This document shows, piece after piece, positions 58,374 to 64,000 of a DNA stretch of 64,000 bases. Location: positions 4,204,336 through 4,268,335 of the forward strand of contig NC_019695.1 of the NCBI RefSeq assembly GCF_000317125.1, given 5' to 3'. Under the pieces are notes generated by a model, which ran no database searches, was not told the origin of the DNA, and saw only the letters and a program-made list of their open reading frames with translations. Position numbers and translations under genes: made by a program. Each line of letters starts with the position of its first letter. Position 1 is the stretch's first letter. The stretch is from Chroococcidiopsis thermalis PCC 7203. Lineage in GTDB: Bacteria; Cyanobacteriota; Cyanobacteriia; Cyanobacteriales; Chroococcidiopsidaceae.

Positions 58374-58724
58374 TTAACCTACTTTCTGGAAAGATGAGAT
58401 TTGGTTATTGAGAGCATTCCCTCGAAGATGCCATGTTCCCTTTCCAAGGGTAAGTTCATAACCAGGCTTACCCTGATTAAAGTTAGGATGTTCGTAGAAT
58501 CTCCACTGACCACCTTTGATTTTTATCGAGCTAATCTTATTGTCTGCAATCAGATTGGCTTTGCCGCCCTTATTGAACGAGCCTAGCAAACCAGTCTTTG
58601 CATCATAGTCATCAAACAGTTGCAAGTTGTATCCACCTTGAATAGCAGCAGAAGTCTCGTTGTCAAGTTCCTGAACGGCAAGAGTTGTATCAAGTTGATT
58701 GAAGTATTCTTTGGTGTTTAACAT
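58374..58724 (-). CDS. Double-glycine-leader secreted protein with a beta-gamma-crystallin-like domain
   Basis: A 116 aa protein with an AAGGAG ribosome site before ATG 58724. Residues 1-31 form a leader ending LDNETSAAIQGG, with the hydrophobic and acidic pattern typical of C39 substrates. Cleavage after GG would release about 85 residues. The mature part has WRFYEHPNFNQGKPGYELTLGKG and NNQISSFQKV. The aromatic-then-Gly pattern and the N-N-x-x-S-S calcium motif match a beta-gamma-crystallin Greek-key unit. The exporter gene lies 156 bases downstream. A calcium-binding extracellular protein or toxin-like effector is possible. No immunity gene is evident. Confidence 0.75.
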   Translation of the reverse strand: MLNTKEYFNQLDTTLAVQELDNETSAAIQGGYNLQLFDDYDAKTGLLGSFNKGGKANLIADNKISSIKIKGGQWRFYEHPNFNQGKPGYELTLGKGTWHLRGNALNNQISSFQKVG

Positions 58725-58916
58725 TGTCGTTTCTCTCCTTAGAAAAGGTGATTTTTTTGTTGTTTTGAATTGCTACTTCTTACTCAGAGAGTTATGTCTG
58801 TGTTTTCCACAGGATGTTGGCTCTTGTAATACTTCTTCACAATTCTGATAGCAGAGGTGCGTCCCTGGTACTTAGCAACTTTAGCGATGCAGACAGCACC
58901 TCTTGAGATTTACCTA

Positions 58917-59276
58917 TTAGGCTGTGCGATAGAGATTGATATCCCCTGTATAAGGAGTTCTGGTGTCTGGTCGAAATGTATACTGACGATTATTGGACAA
59001 ATTGTATCTGCGTAATTGAACTCCTGGGCGACGAACATCAAAGTCAAATTCAATTATTCCTCCTCGTGTAGTAGTCCATCTTACTTCCGAATTAGGGTTC
59101 TGGTTGGGTGTTCTTAGTCCATCAACTGCGTAAGGTATCCGAGCATTCGTCCGGTTAAAAACAGTAAATCTCTCTACTGCGCCTCCACTAACTGTTTCAG
59201 CATCTTTTTCGTTGAAATCGACAAATAGGTCTTGATTAGCAGAAGTGCTTCCGAGCATTTTGTCAATAGTCAACAT
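58917..59276 (-). CDS. Double-glycine-leader secreted protein of unknown fold
   Basis: I start at ATG 59276 (119 aa), which follows AGGAG. A start at 59306 would add 10 residues. The leader runs to LFVDFNEKDAETVSGG (about residue 32), again of the C39 type and different in sequence from the other cargo. The mature 87 residues are rich in Arg, Asn and Thr with a beta character (RFTVFNRTNARIPYAVDG, GGIIEFDFDVRRPGVQLRRY). I recognise no family. Its distance from the other cargo gene (about 190 bases) suggests its own promoter or a stable leader between them. Function is unknown. Confidence 0.7.
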   Translation of the reverse strand: MLTIDKMLGSTSANQDLFVDFNEKDAETVSGGAVERFTVFNRTNARIPYAVDGLRTPNQNPNSEVRWTTTRGGIIEFDFDVRRPGVQLRRYNLSNNRQYTFRPDTRTPYTGDINLYRTA

Positions 59277-59894
59277 GGTTTTTCTCCTAATGTTAAAGTG
59301 AATCAAAGTGCCTAAAACTGATTGATAGTTTCAGGTTGGGCATTGCCAAGTTAGAGAATCATCGAGTTTGCTTTCAAGAAATTTTGCTGCTGTCGATCGC
59401 CAAATTAATTGTTACCGACAACAAATAATTTCTCAGTTAAACAATCTAGTCTTTTCCTGAGATTAACTGTGTAGTTGCTAACCTCAATAATTTAATATTC
59501 TGAGATTTAATCTATAAAATCAATAGGTTTAAAGGACTTTTCTACGCATAAATAAAGGACTTATGTTTTTATTATTCTATATTCCATAAATTAAACTAAA
59601 ATCTACTTATATCTTGTAATTCAAACAGTTTTGAAGCTCTAAAATATTCTGATTCATGCACCTTGACATGAAAGCTGTAATTCCAATTTCACAGTTATGC
59701 TTCCTCACTGCTTCTAACTTGCTGCAATGGCAATGCCTAAAGAGAGCTACTTCTATACCATTTACAGAATTGATGTAAAAGTTTGTAACGAACTGTATAA
59801 TTCCAGGACTTTTGAGCCTGAGAAGCAACTGGAAGTTCGCAAGTTTTAGCAATCAAACTCAAATTCTCAGTCTCATCAAGAGGTACTAAAAGCC
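59277..59894. other. 618-base intergenic region between the export locus and the HTH gene
   Basis: This AT-rich divergent spacer presumably holds the promoters of the - strand cargo genes and the + strand HTH gene. The 9-mer AAAGGACTT is repeated 24 bases apart near 59530 and 59554. An open frame on the - strand (59607-59852) has no recognisable content or ribosome site and I do not accept it as a gene. Confidence 0.5.
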
Positions 59895-60524
59895 ATGCAG
59901 GAAAAGACTCCAGAGCAATACAAATCCTACAGAGCTACTGAAGTATCACAAGAAGGAATCGCAGTGGAAAAGCAAGGTCGGTGCTTAACACCTTTTCAGC
60001 GCAGGCATCTACTCAAGAGCCTACAATCCGATTTACGCCCAGAATACCGTCGCCGCATTGAAATTATGTTGCTTGCAGATGCTGGTCAATCTCAAGCACA
60101 AATCTGTAAAGCCTTGGGGTGTTCTCAGGAAATGGCACGCCATTGGATTGTAATGGCACAGACAGGAAATGCCCACCATTGGAGCGATCGCCCGATGGGA
60201 CGACCTAAAACTGTGAACGAGCAATATCTCAATCGCTTAAAAGAACTGGTAAGCTATAGCCCGCGTGAATATGGCTATTCATTTCAACGCTGGACAGCGC
60301 AGTGGTTAAGTAAGCATCTAGCAAAAGAACTGGGGATTGAAGTTAGCCCTCAGCACATCAACCGTCTGCTTAAGGAAATGGGACTTTCGACTCGGCAGAA
60401 ATGCGATCGTGCAATAACAACAACTGACAGTCCTAACGATTCCAGCATTACTATTAACGATCTGCAATCTGCCAGTGAGTTTAGTTTTATATTGCCATTC
60501 AGTCTGCTCATTACCAGTAAATAG
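59895..60524 (+). CDS. Helix-turn-helix protein of IS630/transposase ancestry
   Basis: A 209 aa protein. Residues 35-150 resemble the Tc1/IS630-type helix-turn-helix pair (FQRRHLLKSLQSDLRPEYRRRIEIML, AQICKALGCSQEMARHWI, GRPKTVNEQYLNRLKELV) followed by SPQHINRLLKEMGLS. The DDE nuclease is absent, so it is a domesticated or truncated form. HTH proteins of this kind stand beside export and PpiC genes in other cyanobacteria and may be regulators. It stops at a TAG, but the same frame continues as the tail of an HlyD protein, so the present 3' end may be a deletion junction. Confidence 0.65.
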   Translation: MQEKTPEQYKSYRATEVSQEGIAVEKQGRCLTPFQRRHLLKSLQSDLRPEYRRRIEIMLLADAGQSQAQICKALGCSQEMARHWIVMAQTGNAHHWSDRPMGRPKTVNEQYLNRLKELVSYSPREYGYSFQRWTAQWLSKHLAKELGIEVSPQHINRLLKEMGLSTRQKCDRAITTTDSPNDSSITINDLQSASEFSFILPFSLLITSK

Positions 60525-60534
60525 TTTTCGACTT

Positions 60535-60761
60535 GTAGAAATGCCTGTATTGTCCAAAGCAGGGTAGAAACTTTTGAGAAGGTAAAAACTTTTGAGCTGG
60601 AAATTGCGTTACAGCAGACTTATATTCCAATTCAAAACAAACGAGTTGTCCTCACACCAGGTCAAACAGCAACTGCCGAGGTTATTGTCCGGCAGCGCCG
60701 CTTGATTGATTTCATTCTCGCTCCGTTTAAGAATTTGCAACAAGGCAGTATAGAACTTTAA
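60535..60761 (+). pseudogene. C-terminal remnant of a second HlyD-family protein
   Basis: In the same frame as the HTH gene and after its TAG, the codons give FELEIALQQTYIPIQNKRVV, then LTPGQTATAEVIVRQRRLID, then FILAPFKNLQQGSIEL and a TAA. LTPGQTATAEVIVRQRR and the IDFIL end are the last 60 residues typical of HlyD adaptors. No membrane helix, coiled coil or start codon precedes them. The bulk of an HlyD gene and probably of an ABC exporter has been lost, leaving this scar between the HTH gene and the isomerase gene. Confidence 0.7.
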
Positions 60762-60797
60762 GCGATCGCTATCACCTTAATTACTAGGAGTTGTACT

Positions 60798-61589
60798 ATG
60801 TCAAAAGTTGTGACTATTTGCCGAGAAGAAATTATTCAGCAAATCAAGCTTTCCTGTCAAGTCCCTTCTGTTGTCGAAGGTATTCTGACTCGTAAAATTA
60901 TTGCGCGTGCAGTAGAAGAACAAGGCATAAAAGTAGAGCCGGAAGAACTACAGCAAGCAGCAGACAACTTACGAATGCTAAGCAATCTTCGCAGTACTGA
61001 CGCTACTTGGTTATGGCTACAAAAGCATAACCTTTCTTTAGATGAATTTGAAGAGTTGGTTGAAGTAAGCGTCGCTTCCTCAAAGTTAGCTCAACATCTT
61101 TTTGCCGATAAAGTCGAACCCTTTTTTGTCGAGCATCAACTTGAGTATAACCAGGTAGTCATGTATGAAGTAGTCTTAGATGAGGAAGATCTAGCTTTGG
61201 AACTCTTCTATGCCCTACAAGAGGGAGAAATTAACTTTCATGAAGTTGCTCGTCAATATATTCAAGATCCAGAACTACGTCGAAGAGGAGGGTATTTAGG
61301 AGCTTTGCCTCGCACAAAGCTAAAACCAGAAATTTCTGCTGCTGTTTTTGCAGTCGAGCCGCCTCAAATTATTAAACCAGTTCTGACATCTTCAGGAGCG
61401 CACCTAATTTTAGTTGAAGAACTGATTCAACCAGAATTGGACAATACGCTGCGCCGAGAAATCATCTCGAACTTGTTTTCTGAATGGCTAAAGCAACAAG
61501 TAGAAACATTTGAAGTCGAGATTGACTTGAGAGCGAATAGCGTGCAAGCTCTGAATTCAGAATCTCGCTTGTTAGTAGCATCTAGTTAA
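60798..61589 (+). CDS. Parvulin-type (PpiC/SurA-like) peptidyl-prolyl isomerase of an export locus
   Basis: The protein has 263 aa, with AGGAG before the ATG. The N-terminal half is helical and SurA-like (EEIIQQIKLSCQVPSVVEGILTRKIIARAVEEQGIKVEPEEL). The C-terminal rotamase domain (about 120-230) has FHEVARQYIQDPELRRRGGYLGALPRTKLKPEISAAVF and VLTSSGAHLILVEEL, the usual PpiC sequence. No signal peptide is evident, so it may act in the cytoplasm on exporter substrates before secretion. In cyanobacteria this family stands next to HlyD/ABC exporter genes. Here the adaptor is only a remnant, so it may now serve the intact exporter on the opposite strand. Confidence 0.82.
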   Translation: MSKVVTICREEIIQQIKLSCQVPSVVEGILTRKIIARAVEEQGIKVEPEELQQAADNLRMLSNLRSTDATWLWLQKHNLSLDEFEELVEVSVASSKLAQHLFADKVEPFFVEHQLEYNQVVMYEVVLDEEDLALELFYALQEGEINFHEVARQYIQDPELRRRGGYLGALPRTKLKPEISAAVFAVEPPQIIKPVLTSSGAHLILVEELIQPELDNTLRREIISNLFSEWLKQQVETFEVEIDLRANSVQALNSESRLLVASS

Positions 61590-61606
61590 AGTTGAATCCA
61601 CTCATT

Positions 61607-61628
61607 CTGACAAAGTAGATTTTGTCAG
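61607..61628 (+). terminator. Hairpin after the isomerase gene
   Basis: CTGACAAA and TTTGTCAG pair perfectly around a 6-base loop, 17 bases after the isomerase stop. No strong T run follows, so termination efficiency is uncertain. It also marks the edge of the Tn3-related segment. Confidence 0.4.
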
Positions 61629-61740
61629 TGTTGGCTTGTACGAGTGCAGAGTATCGCCACTACTCTGCACTCCCGCAAAGAATCGGCAGCCCTAACTCTA
61701 CTTTGGTTGCTGGAAAGTATTGCTCTCACGTCGCCCTTGT

Positions 61741-61756
61741 CTTACCATGTATATAC
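61741..61756. promoter_or_regulatory. Operator-like site CTTACCATGTATATAC, third copy
   Basis: These 16 bases are identical to 36026-36041 and lie 6 bases before the start of the ribbon-helix-helix gene, where a self-repressing regulator would be expected to bind. The palindromic core is GTATATAC. Confidence 0.45.
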
Positions 61757-61762
61757 TAGGTT

Positions 61763-61990
61763 ATGGCGGAGAATATGGATCGGTATTCTGGAACTAAACA
61801 AAAGTCACCGCGACGGCTGCACACAGCGGCAGGAAAGTTTGCACCTGACTACCAGGAAGAACCAAAACGTTTGCGGACGATGAGACTAACTGATACAGCT
61901 TGGGCAAAGCTAGCTCAAATAGCGGATAGAAACCAGATCACTCGCTCTGAAGTCATCGAGATTTTTGCTCGTGACGGCGAGTTGTATTAA
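61763..61990 (+). CDS. Small ribbon-helix-helix-like protein of the Tn3 element
   Basis: A 75 aa protein. The C-terminal half (LRTMRLTDTAWAKLAQIADR, then NQITRSEVIEIFAR) matches the ribbon-helix-helix pattern of CopG-like DNA-binding proteins: a short strand followed by two helices. The N-terminal half is basic and Pro/Arg-rich. It lies 34 bases before the Tn3 transposase gene on the same strand, and a palindrome overlaps its promoter region, so it may repress transposition. A longer overlapping frame at 61644-61883 has no such content. Confidence 0.68.
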   Translation: MAENMDRYSGTKQKSPRRLHTAAGKFAPDYQEEPKRLRTMRLTDTAWAKLAQIADRNQITRSEVIEIFARDGELY

Positions 61991-62024
61991 GCGACTTGAG
62001 GTTATTTTTTGAAACTTTTCTTGC

Positions 62025-64000
62025 GTGCCAGTTGAATTTCTCACAGCCCAGCATCGAGCTAGTTATGGGCGTTATACCCAAGACCCAACTTCAGCTCAAT
62101 TAGCCCGCTATTTCCATTTGGACGATACCGACAAAGCCTTCATCTACAAACGGCGTGGCAACCACAATCGCTTGGGTTTTGCCTTACAGCTATCCACAGT
62201 GCGGTTTTTAGGAACATTCTTGAGCGATCCGACGGATGTACCTGCCTCTGTTATGAGTTATGTTGCCTCTCAACTAAGTATTAGCGATTTTCAGGTGTTA
62301 GCACGCTATCGCACTGGAGAGAGTCGGTGGGATCATACATCCGAAATCCGTGCTGCTTACGGATACCGCGATTTCAACAGCCAACCAGAACATTGGCGGT
62401 TGGTGCGCTGGCTTTACAGTCGTGCTTGGTTAAGTGACGAGCGCCCGAGTATTTTGTTTGACTTGGCAACAGCGCGTTTGGTAAAACGAAAAATCCTCTT
62501 GCCAGGAGTGACGGTACTCGAACGATTAGTCGCCAGCGTGCGCAAGCGGGTGCAAGAAAGATTGTGGAGAGTCTTGGCTCGACTACCCAGTACTGCTTGC
62601 CAAAGGCGGTTAGAAGATTTGCTGGTTTGTGTGGCACAAGGTCGTGTATCTGCTCTAGAACGGCTACGTCAACCTCCTACTCGTACTAGCGCTCCTGCTT
62701 TAGTGGCTACTTTAGAGCGGCTGGTGGAGATTCATTCTTTGGGGGTGAATCAGATAAATTTGTCTTTTGTCCCACCCAATCGACTCTCAGCCTTGGCACG
62801 TTATGCCAATACTGCTTGGGCACAAACTTTGCTGCGGATGCCTAAAACTCGCCGCCTAGCAACGTTGCTTGCCTTCGTTCATGTTTTAGAATTTACTGTC
62901 ACTGACGATGCGCTATCCTTGCTAGAGTTACTGGTCGGCGAGCTGCTAAGCACTACCGGTCGTCAAGCAGAGAAGCATCGCTTGCGGACGATTAAAGACT
63001 TAGATGCCGCTGCATTGCAACTGTGTAAAGCTTGTGCTGTGTTGTTAGATCCTGCGACTGAAGATGTAGCAGTTCGAGCCACTGTCTTTACCCAAGTTTC
63101 CCCAACCCAATTGACTACCGCGCTTAACTCTGTCATCGCCATCGCCCGACCGCCAGACGACAATTATTATGACTTAATGCTATCCCGATGGCGACACGTC
63201 CGGTTATTCTTCCCCAAGTTATTGCAGACGATTGATTTTGAAGCAACTGCACTAGGAGTAGAAATCCTCCAAGCACTGCAATTTCTCAAATCTCAACACG
63301 AACAAAGAAAACCTGACATGAGTGCCGCTCCTTTGGGAACGATCGGCAAGAGTTGGGCAAAGCTAGTATTTGCTAAGGATGGGACTTGCGATCGCAAAGC
63401 TTACACTTTCTGTATGTTAGAAAACCTGCGCGCTGCTTTGCGCCGTCGCGATCTATTCGTCAGTCGCTCTTGGCGCTGGGGCGACCCTCGGCTCAAACTG
63501 CTGCAAGGAGATGCTTGGGCTGCGGCTCGTGCCAATGTCTGCCGCACTCTTAACCTGCAACCGACTCCAGAAGAAGAACTCAAAGCTTTGACACAGCAGT
63601 TAGATGAAGCCTACCGTCGTACTGCTAGTTCGTTTCCTACTAATGTGGCTGTACGGATCGAAATCGAACAGGGCCGTCCCACTCTTTCTCCTTGAGGGGT
63701 TGCTCGATCGGACAACCAGCTTGCAGCCCAAAGAAGTTATGACTGACACGGCGGGTTACAGCGATCTTGTCTTCGGGCTATTTTGGCTATTAGGTTATCA
63801 GTTCAGCCCTAGATTAGCAGATTTGGGCGAAGCTCGCTTCTGGCGGATCGATCCCCAAGCGGATTATGGGGTACTGAATGGATTGGCGCGACAGCGGGTA
63901 AATACTGCTTTAATCGCTCGTAGCTGGGACGATCTATTACGGGTAGCAGGGTCTTTAAAGTTGGGAACGGTTAGCGCTTCTGAGTTGATGCGGACTTTGA
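62025..64000 (+). pseudogene. Tn3-family transposase with internal deletion and frameshift (runs past the window end)
   Basis: From a GTG at 62025, 556 codons encode the N-terminal DNA-binding part (FLTAQHRASYGRYTQDPT, then YFHLDDTDKAFIYKRRGNHN, DUF4158-like) through RIEIEQGRPTLSP. A stop then comes at 63693. From 63691, one frame over, LEGLLDRTTSLQPKEVMTDT and then AGYSDLVFGLFWLLGYQFSP continue the C-terminal part of a Tn3 transposase up to the window end. Compared with intact Tn3 proteins (about 980 aa), the block between TLSP and LEGLL is missing, roughly 180 residues with the first catalytic Asp. The second acidic region (MTDTAGYSD) remains. The transposase should be inactive. The right end is not visible. 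Confidence 0.82.

Noticed and set aside
59607-59852. Open frame of 81 codons on the - strand upstream of the cargo genes
   Set aside because: It is rich in rare-looking residues, without motif, ribosome site or neighbour support, and lies in an AT-rich promoter region.
59895-60524. The HTH gene as a functional insertion sequence
   Set aside because: Only the helix-turn-helix portion is present. There is no DDE nuclease and no terminal repeats were seen.
61644-61883. A 79-codon frame overlapping the ribbon-helix-helix gene
   Set aside because: It has no domain content and is out of frame with the supported DNA-binding protein.

Overview
The window looks like a filamentous cyanobacterial chromosome. 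The palindrome GCGATCGC (HIP1) is scattered throughout, there are short tandem repeats of the cyanobacterial STRR kind, and several families are typical of large cyanobacterial genomes (CHASE2/CHAT proteins, DUF1822, DUF928, filamentous-haemagglutinin exoproteins). I cannot name the species.

Bases 1-32964 are the downstream part of a large + strand non-ribosomal peptide operon. It holds the tail of an upstream synthetase, a TauD/SyrP-like Fe(II)/2-oxoglutarate hydroxylase, six synthetase genes, a class III aminotransferase, a SAM methyltransferase and an MbtH protein. Adenylation codes read from the sequence predict: Asp (epimerised), Orn (epimerised), Thr, Ala (epimerised), an unassigned residue on a module without an A domain, Asn (epimerised), then a basic residue, probably Lys. 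The chain ends in a reductase domain, not a thioesterase. The Asp and Asn modules each begin with a condensation-like domain that has lost HHxxxDG, and each follows a protein ending in another C domain. This fits the 'interface domain' logic of beta-hydroxyaspartate siderophore synthetases. Reductive release plus the aminotransferase suggests an amine terminus, as in myxochelin B. A secreted penicillin-acylase/PvdQ-type Ntn hydrolase (33382-35499) and a scrap of a FecCD siderophore permease (35583-35801) follow, so the working hypothesis is a hydroxy-Asp/hydroxy-Asn siderophore. It could be a relative of the cyanochelins. This remains an inference.

Bases 35500-37550 are a scrapyard: the FecCD scrap, an IS transposase scrap, a zinc-ribbon XRE regulator broken by one stop codon, a tyrosine recombinase with a damaged N-terminus, and paired operator-like palindromes.

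Bases 37790-53328 encode a sigma factor, a DUF1822 protein, a CHAT-CHASE2 membrane protein, a DUF928 protein, a TPR-CHAT protein and two large haemagglutinin-like exoproteins. This suggests a regulated cell-surface system with two caspase-like (CHAT) proteases. Their genes point towards each other and overlap around 42.7 kb.

Bases 53526-59276 (- strand) form a type I / double-glycine export locus: two small cargo proteins with GG leaders (one with a beta-gamma-crystallin-like domain), a C39-peptidase ABC exporter, an HlyD adaptor and an RTX-like repeat protein. Facing it are an HTH protein, the C-terminal scar of a second HlyD and a parvulin-type prolyl isomerase. These look like the remains of a second export operon with its middle deleted.

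The window ends inside a Tn3-family transposon (from about 61.7 kb) whose transposase has lost an internal segment, including the first catalytic Asp, and is out of frame afterwards.
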